The notes beneath the pieces were generated by a model. It was not told the origin of the DNA and made no database searches. It saw nothing but the letters and a program-made list of their open reading frames with translations. From NCBI GenBank assembly GCA_014055525.1, contig WIAH01000002.1, positions 62,001 to 126,000 of the forward strand: DNA of 64,000 nt, written 5' to 3'. Source of the stretch: Nitrospira sp. CR1.3 (GTDB taxonomy: Bacteria > Nitrospirota > Nitrospiria > Nitrospirales > Nitrospiraceae). Positions within the stretch are counted from its first letter, which is position 1. Each line of letters opens with the position of its first letter. Of the stretch, positions 35,445 through 43,836 are shown in pieces. The position numbers were made by a program, and so were the translations under genes.

Positions 35445-35777
35445 ATGATCTTCTACGCGCCGCTCATCCTCATCGCTGCAACAGTCGCCGCTGTCCCCGC
35501 CGTCGCGCAGACGAGCCAGTTGGGCCCGAGCGGGGATTTCCGTGTCGAGGGACGATCGGGAACCGCGCCGACCGTCGGACCTCCTGGTGGTCCGAGTCTT
35601 CCACCGGGACCCGCTCAATTCCGCGACAATCTCGGAGGAAGATCTCCGGATGAAATCTTGAAGAGCATCGACAAGGATCTCGGCAAGGGATCCGAATTCT
35701 ATGGATCCGGATCGAGCAGCCACAGTCTCAACCTGGAAAGGGAACTGAGTTCCCCCGCCGACAAGCTTTCCAAGTAG
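35445..35777 (+). CDS. Small exported Gly/Pro/Ser-rich protein
   Basis: Encodes 110 residues. ATG at 35445 with GGAGG five to six bases upstream; signal peptide MIFYAPLILIAATVAAVPAV cut near AQ. The mature 90 residues are low-complexity, rich in Gly, Pro and Ser, with one predicted helix (PDEILKSIDKDLGKG). A large open frame on the opposite strand here (35250-35723) is a shadow. Function unknown. Confidence 0.65.
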   Translation: MIFYAPLILIAATVAAVPAVAQTSQLGPSGDFRVEGRSGTAPTVGPPGGPSLPPGPAQFRDNLGGRSPDEILKSIDKDLGKGSEFYGSGSSSHSLNLERELSSPADKLSK

Positions 35778-35885
35778 ATCCCCAGAGTGGAGACCATTGT
35801 GACCGAGCGGCGCGGTGGATCCATCGAACAGAGAAATGGCCTGCCGAAACCGATGTCGATCGCTGAATGATCGGCGCTTTCCCGA

Positions 35886-36479
35886 CTACCTGCCCTGCAT
35901 CGGAGCATTGACTACATTCTGCGCCAACCCAGGCTGCCGTTTTTGAACAACGGCGAGGGTAGTCTCCCGTGCGTCTTCGACCTTATAGGTGTACGGACTT
36001 CCCAATGTCACGCGCCGAGGAACGTCGAGGATGAGCCGTCCGATATAGTGAGTCTTCCCCGGGGCGACTGAAAAGCGCACATCCAACTGACCGCCCATCG
36101 CCGACATCCCTTCGTGGCGGAAGGTTCTGATCAGATAGTTCCCGGCGGCGACACGCGCCACAAAAATCCGCTCTTCCTTCGGCTTGGCGTCAAGCTCATA
36201 CCGGTCCGCATACCTGCCCGCTTTATCCGGATCGATCGTTTGGGCTCTGACAATTTCGAAATCATAGGTGAATCCGGCGGCTTTGCGACCGAACCACTGG
36301 TTGTACCAGGAGTCCGGCGATTCCTGATCCGCCTGCACAAGCACCGATCCAATGACGATGCCTCCGTCCGGTCCGACCGGCTCGATCGATCCGTCCGACA
36401 TATCGAACGACGGCGTGGCACATCCGGCCAGAACGAGCAGGCTCAACATCCAGACCGCCCATCTACGCTGTCGGCACAT
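35886..36479 (-). CDS. Lipoprotein of unknown function
   Basis: Encodes 197 residues. Start ATG at 36479 follows AGGAGG; the lipobox LLVLAGC at residues 15-21 marks a lipoprotein. The mature part is beta-rich, with strands such as VIGSVLVQA, RIFVARVAAGNYLIRTF and THYIGRLILDV. No family recognised. It sits beside the DUF900 hydrolase lipoprotein (divergent, 189-base gap), so both are envelope proteins. Confidence 0.75.
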   Translation of the reverse strand: MCRQRRWAVWMLSLLVLAGCATPSFDMSDGSIEPVGPDGGIVIGSVLVQADQESPDSWYNQWFGRKAAGFTYDFEIVRAQTIDPDKAGRYADRYELDAKPKEERIFVARVAAGNYLIRTFRHEGMSAMGGQLDVRFSVAPGKTHYIGRLILDVPRRVTLGSPYTYKVEDARETTLAVVQKRQPGLAQNVVNAPMQGR

Positions 36480-36616
36480 CACGACCTCCTCTGGTACTTA
36501 GTGAACCACCGAACGCGACAAATCGATTCGCCAGGATACTCATACAAGCTCGTGGCATTCTACGCGGGAAAGGAACGGAGAATCGAGGAGATCTCCTCAT
36601 AGAATGGGGGCTTGCT

Positions 36617-36645
36617 TGACAGTTCTCATGAACCCGGCTAATCAA
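36617..36645 (+). promoter_or_regulatory. Sigma-70-type promoter candidate for the DUF900 hydrolase
   Basis: TTGACA at 36617-36622 is separated by 17 bases from TAATCA at 36640-36645. The start codon lies about 24 bases downstream. Only the -35 box is consensus. Confidence 0.45.
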
Positions 36646-36668
36646 AGGGAACCTCCCGGTGGCACATC

Positions 36669-37958
36669 ATGAAATCACGTCTGGTCCTCCCCTCGGTTGC
36701 GGTCGGCCTCGGTCTTTTGGTCGGATGCAGTGCGGCGACTCTACATATGATCCCCGCACCGGTTTTGTATAAGGACGACCGCATTGACTTGTCGCAACGC
36801 TTGCCGCCACACCTTCGCTCTACCCAGCTTCAGACTTTCTACGCCACCAACCGCGCGCCGGCATCCTCAGGGAAATCCGGACACTACACGGCTGGAGAGA
36901 ATGAGACCGTCACATTGGGCACGGCCGACGTCACCCTGGGCGATGTCGATTGGCGATGGGAGGACCTTGTCGCCTCCGATCGAACCGACACCATTGAGCA
37001 TCCTCGTCCGGCCCGGGTCGATCAGGTCCAGGAATTCGGACCACTTCGAGGCGGAGAGGAGATGAACGAGGCCGAACAGACATTCGTGTCCCGAATTGAT
37101 GAACACCTGGCCATGACCAGGAACCAGGACGTCGTGCTGTATGTCCACGGCTACCGGGTGACGTTTGACGAGGTCTCGGTGCTCATGGCGTCCTTTGCCA
37201 GATACCTGGGCCATGCGGCAACCGTGTCCTTCCAGTGGCCGACGAACCTCCACGTTTGGAGCTACCTGACCGACTGTCCGCGCGCCAGAAAACATATTCC
37301 CGATATTGAACGGTTGATCGAGCTGGTCTCGCATACCAAGGCTGAGCGGCTCAACCTGGTGGCCTATAGCTGCGGCTCGCCGCTTCTCGCCGACGCGCTG
37401 GTTCGCCTCCGCGCCCGCTACTCGGCAGAGCAATCGGAGGCGCTCCGCCAACGTTTTCGAATCGGCAACGTCATTTTCGCCGCATCGGATATCGACGTGA
37501 AGACATTTGCGCGCGAGTCGTTCCTGCCGATCCGGGAATTGGCCGCGCAGATCGTGGTCTACATCTCCAAGAACGACTCGGCGCTCGGATTTGCTAGCCT
37601 GGTGGCCGGGCGATCGCGGGTCGGGAGACCTGATCTCTCCGAACTTACGAGAGAAGATCTGGCCGCCTTCGCCGCAGATCCCCGATTTGAAGTCATCGAT
37701 GTGACGGACGTGCGCGGGGCACACGAGATGGGCGGGATGAAAGGGCACGGATACTGGTTCGCCAACGAGTGGATATCCAGCGACGTCACGATCTCGATGC
37801 GCTATCCCATCCCGGCCAGACAGCGCTGCCTCCAACCGGGGCCATTGAAAAATACCTGGCGGCTGCCTGCTGACTACCCCGATTGTCTGGTGAAGCGCCT
37901 GATCGAAACATATCCCGATGCGCGGCGGTTGCCGGCGCCGCCACCAGATTTACGATGA
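36669..37958 (+). CDS. DUF900 alpha/beta-hydrolase lipoprotein
   Basis: Encodes 429 residues. Lipobox LLVGC at residues 16-20. The family motif TFYATNRAP near residue 57 and LGTADVTL match DUF900. The catalytic core shows a strand VVLYVHGYRV (oxyanion) and the nucleophile elbow LVAYSCGS with Ser-Cys; an acidic D near IFAASDIDVK and H in HGYWFANEW could complete the triad. DUF900 proteins are predicted serine hydrolases in the envelope. Two tandem DUF4136 lipoproteins follow on the same strand, suggesting a group of outer-membrane proteins. A TTGACA box precedes it. Confidence 0.85.
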   Translation: MKSRLVLPSVAVGLGLLVGCSAATLHMIPAPVLYKDDRIDLSQRLPPHLRSTQLQTFYATNRAPASSGKSGHYTAGENETVTLGTADVTLGDVDWRWEDLVASDRTDTIEHPRPARVDQVQEFGPLRGGEEMNEAEQTFVSRIDEHLAMTRNQDVVLYVHGYRVTFDEVSVLMASFARYLGHAATVSFQWPTNLHVWSYLTDCPRARKHIPDIERLIELVSHTKAERLNLVAYSCGSPLLADALVRLRARYSAEQSEALRQRFRIGNVIFAASDIDVKTFARESFLPIRELAAQIVVYISKNDSALGFASLVAGRSRVGRPDLSELTREDLAAFAADPRFEVIDVTDVRGAHEMGGMKGHGYWFANEWISSDVTISMRYPIPARQRCLQPGPLKNTWRLPADYPDCLVKRLIETYPDARRLPAPPPDLR

Positions 37959-38045
37959 GGCGGGATGGATGACACCTACTCTCTCTGCTCGAACCACTTC
38001 TCTTGGGAATTCCATTCTGATACTATCCTTATCGGACACACCCTC

Positions 38046-38585
38046 ATGAAATGGAATCCATCCCTCTCCTGGCTCTCACCATTGGTCCTGGCTGCGGCCT
38101 GCGCCTCGTCGAAGGTCGGCTACGACTACGACCGCAGCGCAAATTTCAGCTCATATCACACCTACGAATGGATGCAGGGGAACCAGGAACCGACCGGCGA
38201 CAAGCGCGTCGACAATCAACTCGTCGACGCCCGCATTCGAACAGCCATCGACGCGCAACTGCGCTCAAAGGGCTACGGGGCGCCCGCTGCCGGAAAGCCG
38301 GATTTCTATGTGGCCTACCATGCGGGAGTGAAGGATCTGACGAAGGGAGCTTCCACGCAACGATATATCGGCGACAGGGCCACCGGCACGTATACAACGA
38401 TCAGCGACATCCAGCCGTACAAAGAAGGGGCTCTCCTGATCGATATTGTGGATGCCGCCTCACAACGGCTGGTCTGGCAAGGCACCGCATCGAGCGAAGT
38501 CGATCCGGGTATGACGGCAAAGGAGCGGGACGTGCGAGTCAACCAGGTCGTCCGCTCCATCATGGCTCACTTCCCGCCTCAATAG
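38046..38585 (+). CDS. DUF4136 lipoprotein (first of a tandem pair)
   Basis: Encodes 179 residues. The ATG at 38046 (MKWNPSLSW) starts a signal peptide ending in LAAACAS, a probable lipobox; an upstream frame from 37965 is rejected for lack of signal. The DUF4136 mark VGYDYDRSANFSSYHTYEW follows, then a region rich in Asp and Gly and a C-terminal LLIDIVDAASQRLVWQGTAS. Adjacent DUF4136 protein (38602-39177) shares about half of its sequence by eye in these blocks. The role of the family is unknown. Confidence 0.87.
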   Translation: MKWNPSLSWLSPLVLAAACASSKVGYDYDRSANFSSYHTYEWMQGNQEPTGDKRVDNQLVDARIRTAIDAQLRSKGYGAPAAGKPDFYVAYHAGVKDLTKGASTQRYIGDRATGTYTTISDIQPYKEGALLIDIVDAASQRLVWQGTASSEVDPGMTAKERDVRVNQVVRSIMAHFPPQ

Positions 38586-38601
38586 ACGAGACTACCGTCG
38601 C

Positions 38602-39177
38602 ATGAGATGGATTCATCCTTTGTGCGCGATACTCCTGGCGGCCTCCGCGGCCTGCGCGTCTCCGAAGATCGGATACGATTATGATCGCAGCGCGAATTTT
38701 TCCGCCTATCGCACTTATGAATGGGTACCGGGCGAGCAGGAAAAGACCGGCGATAGGCGCATCGATAATTCGGCCGTCGATATTCGCCTTCGGACCGCCG
38801 TGGCAGCCCAACTGCTCATAAAAGGCTACACAACGCCGACCGCCGGGCAACCGGACTTCTATGTCGCCTACTCCATTCAGTTGAAAGAGAGTACCGCGGA
38901 TTTTTCCGCGCAATACTTCACCGACGGGATGACGGGACGGCCCTTTGTCCATTCGGTCGATACTCGTTCGCCGAGTGGAGCGCCCCGGACGGAAAGCGAT
39001 CCTCAGTCGTCCATGACCGGCATCCTTTTGGTCGACATCGTTGATGCTTCATCGAAGAAGCTTGTCTGGCGCGGCACCGCGACCGGCGCGGTGGAGCCAG
39101 GACTCAGCTCTCGGGAAAGGGACGAGCGCATCAGGGACATCGTCCGGAAAATCCTCTCGAGTTTCCCGCCGAAGTGA
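38602..39177 (+). CDS. DUF4136 lipoprotein (second of a tandem pair)
   Basis: Encodes 191 residues. Signal peptide and Cys at about residue 17 (AASAACAS). Shares GYDYDRSANFSAYRTYEWVP, GDRRIDNSAVDIRLRTAV, GQPDFYVAY and LLVDIVDASSKKLVWRGTA with the first copy, 16 bases after its stop, so a recent tandem duplication is clear. The middle differs by insertion of a Ser/Pro/Thr-rich stretch. Probably outer-membrane lipoprotein. A short hairpin overlapping its stop may end the transcript. Confidence 0.87.
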   Translation: MRWIHPLCAILLAASAACASPKIGYDYDRSANFSAYRTYEWVPGEQEKTGDRRIDNSAVDIRLRTAVAAQLLIKGYTTPTAGQPDFYVAYSIQLKESTADFSAQYFTDGMTGRPFVHSVDTRSPSGAPRTESDPQSSMTGILLVDIVDASSKKLVWRGTATGAVEPGLSSRERDERIRDIVRKILSSFPPK

Positions 39178-39197
39178 CCCCTATTGAAACGAGGGGT
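39177..39197. terminator. Short bidirectional terminator candidate
   Basis: ACCCCT and AGGGGT pair around a nine-base loop, followed by TTTA. It lies exactly between the convergent DUF4136 and GH15-like stops. Short stem, so low certainty. Confidence 0.35.
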
Positions 39198-40517
39198 TTA
39201 CTGCAGGCTCGCTTCCATTAGTTTCATGGCGATGAGAAGGTTCGCCTGTGTCCATAGGAGCGGCGTTTGATCATTGGGCACGTATCGTCCTCGCTCCAGG
39301 TAGTAGGCTTCCGGGCACTGGAATTCCCGAAAACTACCGGTCTTTCCCGTCAACTGACCGAGCGAACGGTTGAAGTAATAGGTCTGTCGATCGAGATCCG
39401 TGCTTTTTCCCGTGCGTTGATATCTCCGGCCATACGCGGCCGACATGATCGGGTCGAAGAGGCACCATTGGGCCTCCTGCCCCGGCTCAAGAAGCCTATT
39501 TCTTGTCTCAACCGAGTCGCTGAAGTCGACCGTGCGTTGCGACGCGTCCAATTTTTCCTTGTAGTCGGGGGCCCAATAGGAATCGCCGACGTAGCGTTTG
39601 ATTCCGTACGGCCCCTCCAGACTCCCGGCAATGTCCTTGAGAATGCGAGCCGCCATCGTCTCCCCGACAACCCCCAGCGGATAGACCAGAAACAGAAGCG
39701 CGGCATCCGTGCGTCGATTTTTTGCCGGAGATTTCTGGATGCATTCGTGCGGCAGAATTCTGGATAGTTCGTTTCGGCCGCGTTGCTCAAGCCGCTTCAA
39801 GAACGAGTCGGAGATCCCGGGACTCTGTTCATGGCTTCGCGCCTTCGAGCGTCCGTTCGACAGCAGAGCGAAGTACTCGCGCAGCTTCCTCAACCCGGCA
39901 ACCACGGCTCCGATACTGGAGGCTTCAATCTTTCGCCCCTCTTCCCAATGGCCGCTGTCCTCGTCCTCCCAGTAGCGAATGGCATCGAAATACCGCGCGA
40001 AGAGGCCCAGCGTGTCAATCTCCTCCCGCGATGGCTTCACACTGGCTTTGCAGGCCAGCGTGCAATACATCCAGAGAAAATAGCCGAGCGCATCGTTCTG
40101 TGCATGAGCCCACGTTTCCCGGGACTCCTGCAGAGTGACGCCATCGAATCGGACATGCGGGCGGGACATCGGGTCGGCGCTTTTGACTGTTCCCTGAACG
40201 ATGTCTTCGAACCGGTACCGATGTCCCTGGTAGAACCGCATCAAGGCCGACATGACTTGAGCGGCTGCGCGCACGCTGCCGTCGACCCACATCGAGTGAC
40301 TCACGTGAACGTTATCCCTGACCCACACATGCTGATATCCGCTGTGCCGGTTGGACGGATCAACGACGGCGGCGGGAAACAACTGCGTGCGGAGCGGAGC
40401 GAGTGCGAAGGTGCCCTGTCGATCGAGAAAACGTCGGAGCTGTCTCAGACGCGCCAAATCGTACCGGTCCGTCATGTAAGGCAGTAGCCTCTCGTTCTGT
40501 ATGACGATCAACGGCAT
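39198..40517 (-). CDS. Glycoside hydrolase family 15-like protein
   Basis: Encodes 439 residues from the ATG at 40517; a TTG four codons upstream is possible. The (alpha/alpha)6-barrel type is suggested by HSGYQHVWVRDNVHVSHSMW near residue 65 (conserved Trp-Arg-Asp of GH15/phosphorylase-kinase-like proteins), WAHAQNDALGYFLWMY and YWEDEDSGHWEEGRKIEASS. The ALLFLVYPLGVV and PEAYYLERGRYVPNDQTPLLWTQA blocks belong to the C-terminal half. GH15 members hydrolyse terminal alpha-1,4-glucose, while others regulate phosphorylase. Which applies is not clear. There is no signal peptide, so cytoplasmic. Neighbours give no glycogen context. Confidence 0.82.
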   Translation of the reverse strand: MPLIVIQNERLLPYMTDRYDLARLRQLRRFLDRQGTFALAPLRTQLFPAAVVDPSNRHSGYQHVWVRDNVHVSHSMWVDGSVRAAAQVMSALMRFYQGHRYRFEDIVQGTVKSADPMSRPHVRFDGVTLQESRETWAHAQNDALGYFLWMYCTLACKASVKPSREEIDTLGLFARYFDAIRYWEDEDSGHWEEGRKIEASSIGAVVAGLRKLREYFALLSNGRSKARSHEQSPGISDSFLKRLEQRGRNELSRILPHECIQKSPAKNRRTDAALLFLVYPLGVVGETMAARILKDIAGSLEGPYGIKRYVGDSYWAPDYKEKLDASQRTVDFSDSVETRNRLLEPGQEAQWCLFDPIMSAAYGRRYQRTGKSTDLDRQTYYFNRSLGQLTGKTGSFREFQCPEAYYLERGRYVPNDQTPLLWTQANLLIAMKLMEASLQ

Positions 40518-40645
40518 CTCCGGTTTCAACTTTCGTTCCGAGGTAGCGTTCGCGGCTGGAATGTACCCTGAGAAAGGAACGGCTTCAAGCGGACAGAGGG
40601 CTCATCTACCAACCCCCGGGCGGAAATAGGCCTCAGATAAGGCCG

Positions 40646-40966
40646 TCAGCGTAAGCCGGGCCGGACTGGAGCATCCACGCTGTCAGGTATCTGCAATGTA
40701 ATGGAAGAGGCGCGTCCGTCGGAGGCCAGCTGAGCGGCGATCTTGTCGCCGGTTTTCAATCGTCCTGCCGCTCCTTCGATCTTCGTTTCGGCGGTCACAC
40801 GCATTCGCACTTCCCGGCCTGACATTTCCTTGACGATGAGCTCTTCACCTTCCCAATACAGCACATCGCCCTTGACCACATTGTTTGCTGCAGGCTGAGA
40901 ACCATCCTGAGGTTCCGCATGAGTCACGACGGCAAAAATGAGGAAGAGCGCTAAGACAATCGGCAT
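40646..40966 (-). CDS. Small exported protein, DUF5666-like fold
   Basis: Encodes 106 residues. AGGAGG is five to seven bases before the ATG at 40966. Signal peptide ends near THA-EPQD. The mature 90 residues are beta-rich: GDVLYWEGEELIVKEMSGRE, VRMRVTAETKIEG, LKTGDKIAAQLAS. This shape resembles small OB-like periplasmic domains. No precise family assigned. Confidence 0.72.
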   Translation of the reverse strand: MPIVLALFLIFAVVTHAEPQDGSQPAANNVVKGDVLYWEGEELIVKEMSGREVRMRVTAETKIEGAAGRLKTGDKIAAQLASDGRASSITLQIPDSVDAPVRPGLR

Positions 40967-41261
40967 AACGATCCCTCCTGTTTATATTCACAGCCTACGA
41001 ACCACAATAGTTCCTTGTCAATGCGGACGCGCGCCGATGCTCTGCTGAAGATCGATTATCGCCTGCTGGCTGACGCGAAAGAGATCCTCCGTCTATCCGG
41101 CCGGAGGTCGAATGCGGATCATCTCCGCCTAACGAGTTGGCTTCGACCCCTGCGGGGCAGCGGATTGTGCCATGAGCCGGAAAACCTGTCAAAACCGGCT
41201 GTCTTGTCCTCATCTCCGGCACGCCGCTGCTGATTTTCCTCCTTCAATCGTCGGGCGCCAG

Positions 41262-41290
41262 GTGAAACATCAACCCTTCCCGTCTATAAT
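41262..41290 (+). promoter_or_regulatory. Sigma-70-type promoter for the exported gene at 41359
   Basis: A perfect -10 box TATAAT at 41285-41290 with GTGAAA 17 bases upstream as a weak -35. The transcript would start near 41297 with a 60-base leader. Confidence 0.55.
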
Positions 41291-41306
41291 GTCGAGGCGC
41301 GCGATT

Positions 41307-41325
41307 CCGGGCCTGTTCGGCCCGG
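41307..41325 (+). promoter_or_regulatory. Perfect 7-bp hairpin in the leader of the gene at 41359
   Basis: CCGGGCC and GGCCCGG around a five-base loop, 15-20 bases after the likely transcription start. It could stabilise or regulate the mRNA, or be a weak terminator. No T-run. Confidence 0.4.
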
Positions 41326-41358
41326 CGACTTGTCCACACAGCGCAAAGGAGCACTCGG

Positions 41359-41940
41359 ATGAATTTTCGCATCCACGGTGGCGGCATTCTCTGTGGCTTG
41401 GCACGATTCCGTCCGGCGCTCGCTTTCCTGATCCTGTTCTGGCATCTATCCCTCCTGGTCCAGCCGGCCGGCGCGGTGCCGATGGTAAACGACCCCAAGG
41501 GATTTGAAGGAATTCCGTGGGGCGCGGAGTTTTCTGAAACGCCTGAATTTATCCTCGTCGAGGACGGTGCGCGCATCAAGGGCTATGAGCTCAAACAGGG
41601 ACCGCCCCCTCTTGGCCCCGTAAAAGTGGATTCCATGCGTTTTCTTACCTTGAACGGCGGATTCGCCCGCGTGGTGATCCGTTATCACGGCAGGGCCTCT
41701 CACGACCAGATCGTGTCGTATTTTCAATCCCGATACGGGCCGCTGGATCGCACGCCGGGACAGATCACGAAGGGGGCCGTGCAGCAGCTGAACTGGCAGG
41801 GAGACGAGAGTGATATTGTGCTGACCTACGAGAGCCTCAGCGACCGCGGCATCATCTTCTTTGAACACAGACCGTCCGCATTGAAGTTTTCCGAAGAGAT
41901 GATGGCGCCCGAACCGGATCTCGGCGGCGCCACCTATTGA
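41359..41940 (+). CDS. Exported protein of unknown function
   Basis: Encodes 193 residues. AAAGGAG sits seven bases before the ATG; a TATAAT promoter and leader hairpin precede. Signal peptide with core LAFLILFWHLSLLV, cleavage near AGA-VPMV. The mature part begins NDPKGFEGIPWGAEFSETP, then strands SMRFLTLNGGFARVVIRYHG and a helix ASHDQIVSYFQSRYGPLDR. The FEGIPWG...RFLTLNGGFARV...YFQSRYG pattern is one I have seen in small periplasmic proteins of this kind, but the function is unknown. Confidence 0.75.
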   Translation: MNFRIHGGGILCGLARFRPALAFLILFWHLSLLVQPAGAVPMVNDPKGFEGIPWGAEFSETPEFILVEDGARIKGYELKQGPPPLGPVKVDSMRFLTLNGGFARVVIRYHGRASHDQIVSYFQSRYGPLDRTPGQITKGAVQQLNWQGDESDIVLTYESLSDRGIIFFEHRPSALKFSEEMMAPEPDLGGATY

Positions 41941-42129
41941 CGCTAATCATGCTGAACCGCAACACCGGAACATGTTGATATCCGTCTGATCCTTGCATAC
42001 ACTCCGGCCTCATTTTGCCGCGTCGCGCCCTCCCTCTTTCTCATGGTCTGGATCCGAATCGGCCATCGTGGCCGAGAGGCCGGCGTTGCGCCGACATCGT
42101 AGAGAATTGCAAGCCCGATCGATGTGCCG
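41941..42129. other. Short intergenic stretch before patatin remnant
   Basis: 189 bases between the exported gene at 41359 and the patatin remnant. Some of it may be decayed 5' sequence of that remnant, but I cannot read a clear protein in it. Confidence 0.35.
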
Positions 42130-42401
42130 ATCAATCGCTATTCGGCCGATACGATCTCGCTCATGCGCATAGCCGTGAAGCTGCCTCGTGAGGAACTGAG
42201 CAAACGGCCGAGATCTATTTCATCAATGCCAGTCTCAGCGAGATGGCTGATGATAACGAACGTGAGTCGTTGATGAGAATTCCCACGACCCTGTACCTCA
42301 CCGACGAACAGATTGACCGCCCGCTCATGGCCGCCGCACGGCTGATCAGGAACGATCATGAATTCCAAAGGCTTATGAAGGATATCGAGAGCGGGAAGTG
42401 A
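42130..42401 (+). pseudogene. Decayed patatin-like phospholipase, C-terminal part, frameshifted
   Basis: Reading from 42130, one frame gives PINRYSADTISLMRIAVKLP, then EELSKR. At about 42205 the reading must jump to the next frame: AEIYFINASLSEMADDNERE, SLMRIPTTLYLTDEQIDRPL and finally EFQRLMKDIESGK with stop at 42399-42401. The order YSxDTISLxR, PEIYFIxxSxxxLxDxxER, NRIPTSFxLxxEQVD and SPEFQRLLxDL is the C-terminal block of bacterial patatin-like phospholipases. The frame jump and the missing N-terminal catalytic half (GxSxG, DGG) mean it cannot be a working enzyme. An intact patatin gene lies at 55779-57167. Confidence 0.7.
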
Positions 42402-42442
42402 AGTCCGATTTGCGGATGCTCGGCGAAGCAGGCCGGCGCAAC

Positions 42443-43228
42443 TCAGTGGGTCCAGATTTTCGCGGGAGTCGATTCGAAGGGATACACATGGATCATCCAT
42501 CCTCCGAGTTGCGGAACATATCGTCCGCCCGCCTGCTGACACTCTGATTCCGAGAAAATCGTACCCTTGAAGCCGAATGATTTTCGACTCAGACGGCGTC
42601 CGCTGCCGTCCGGCGCGAGGCAGATGTTGACATGCGCATGCCATTGCGCGACGCTCAGCGGAATGCGCTCGTTGAGCTGATCCTCGCTCATTCCCCTCGG
42701 CGCCGTATACATCGCCCCTTCAAGTTCGTACTCCTCCCCGGCTTTCTTGTAGAGGAGCGCCGTCGGTTCGGCCGGATCGAAACGCAGCCTGGCCAGGAAT
42801 CGGCGTTCCTTGTTGGCGAAATGGTAGTGCTTCGGTTTCCGTTCAGGATGAAGGGGAACGAACCCCTCCTCCATGGCGACCCTGTAATCCTGATATTTTG
42901 TGATCGCCCGACGCAAAGCCTGGACGATCTGATCGGCGCGCTGGGCGTCGCCTGCGTCGGCCGGCCGAAGCGTCGTCCACCTCATATGGGGACCGACATG
43001 TTTCTGATGGGGGATCATGGCATCGACTGCGCCATCGGCATGATCATGATGATCCATCTCCGCACGCTGTGCCGATTCCCCCACGCTCGACAGGCTTGCC
43101 TGCGCAGAGCATGGATGAGGCATGAAGATGAATTGACTTCCGGCAATGGCCAATGCGGATGCAAGAGAGAAGGCCGGACTAGGCGAAGAACCTCCCGCGA
43201 CATAGTTTGTCGAAATCACCTTGTTCAT
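42443..43228 (-). CDS. Exported His-rich protein
   Basis: Encodes 261 residues. ATG at 43228 is preceded by GGAGCAGGG. The N-terminus carries a hydrophobic stretch typical of a signal peptide (FSLASALAIAGSQFIF, then MPHPCSA). A His/Asp-rich stretch DHHDHADGAVDAMIPHQKHV (about residues 65-84), HYHFANKER, the centre WHAHVNICLAPDG and the C-terminal GGWMIHVYPFES give ten or more His. Metal binding is a reasonable inference. Two or three Cys. I have seen similar WHAHxN and GGWMIHVYPFE patterns in exported proteins of soil bacteria, but no function is known. Confidence 0.7.
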   Translation of the reverse strand: MNKVISTNYVAGGSSPSPAFSLASALAIAGSQFIFMPHPCSAQASLSSVGESAQRAEMDHHDHADGAVDAMIPHQKHVGPHMRWTTLRPADAGDAQRADQIVQALRRAITKYQDYRVAMEEGFVPLHPERKPKHYHFANKERRFLARLRFDPAEPTALLYKKAGEEYELEGAMYTAPRGMSEDQLNERIPLSVAQWHAHVNICLAPDGSGRRLSRKSFGFKGTIFSESECQQAGGRYVPQLGGWMIHVYPFESTPAKIWTH

Positions 43229-43300
43229 CGAGCCCTGCTCCATTTCGTTTTCGGCGAATCGGGTGGTCGTTCCTGACGCCCCATCAATAATATCGTACTC

Positions 43301-43648
43301 CTATCCGTTCCGCTTCACGATCGCTGCGCCGACTATTGCGGTCAGGATCGATGGAGTCGAAAAGACTCCGAACACCACCAATCCGAGCGGCAGGAGATTG
43401 CCGACTCCCTGGCTCACCAACATCCAGATAGCCTGCCCGATAAGTGGAGTAATTCCCCATCGCCATGGCCGTTCCGGTTCGACGTACCCGAGGACACCCG
43501 CAACCAGACAGACGACGGGAATGCCGACGGTGAAATACAACCCAGAATCCCAGGCCTCCCTCCTGCCCGAGTAAGAGCACACAAGAATCCAGACTGCCAT
43601 TCCAGATACGAACGCAATCCCGTACAGCCAGTGATTCTTCTTCATCAT
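43301..43648 (-). CDS. Small four-helix membrane protein
   Basis: Encodes 115 residues. Hydrophobic helices at about residues 7-25, 38-55, 64-85 and 90-110. Two Met at the start; the ribosome site is not strong. Sequence shows GIAFVSGMAVWILV, TVGIPVVCLVAGVLG and LGLVVFGVFSTPS. No family recognised. It sits 72 bases from the His-rich gene on the same strand. Confidence 0.65.
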   Translation of the reverse strand: MMKKNHWLYGIAFVSGMAVWILVCSYSGRREAWDSGLYFTVGIPVVCLVAGVLGYVEPERPWRWGITPLIGQAIWMLVSQGVGNLLPLGLVVFGVFSTPSILTAIVGAAIVKRNG

Positions 43649-43836
43649 GATAAACCCTACCTCCAGATGGAAAGTGCGTCAAGGATAAGCCCCGGAGTAG
43701 CTGGAGAAACCCTCCGGCCATCTTGCATCCTAGGCTCATCCGGTCTATCTTCTCCGGGTCGTTCGTCCTTTTGGAGCAACACGAACACCGGTCTCTTCCG
43801 CCGGCGCATAACCTTCAACGGAACGTAGCTTACGGT

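Larger units (their letters stand above)
40967..41358. other. Intergenic region with promoter and leader hairpin
   Basis: 392 bases without a convincing gene. Holds a TATAAT promoter and a leader hairpin, listed separately. Several short open frames on both strands have no ribosome sites. Confidence 0.5.

Noticed and set aside
35250-35723. Minus-strand frame opposite the small Gly/Pro-rich gene
   Set aside because: The plus-strand gene has a signal peptide and a GGAGG site. The minus frame is charged and has none.
36867-37835. A 322-residue minus-strand frame in the DUF900 gene
   Set aside because: The plus strand has lipobox, DUF900 motifs and hydrolase elbow; the minus frame shows no family.
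40995-41233. Open frames on both strands in the gap before 41359
   Set aside because: No ribosome site, no signal peptide and no family. The gap is better explained as promoter plus leader.
42138-42644. A 168-residue minus-strand frame over the patatin remnant
   Set aside because: It partly overlaps the His-rich gene, and the plus-strand reading gives a clear patatin C-terminus even with a frameshift.
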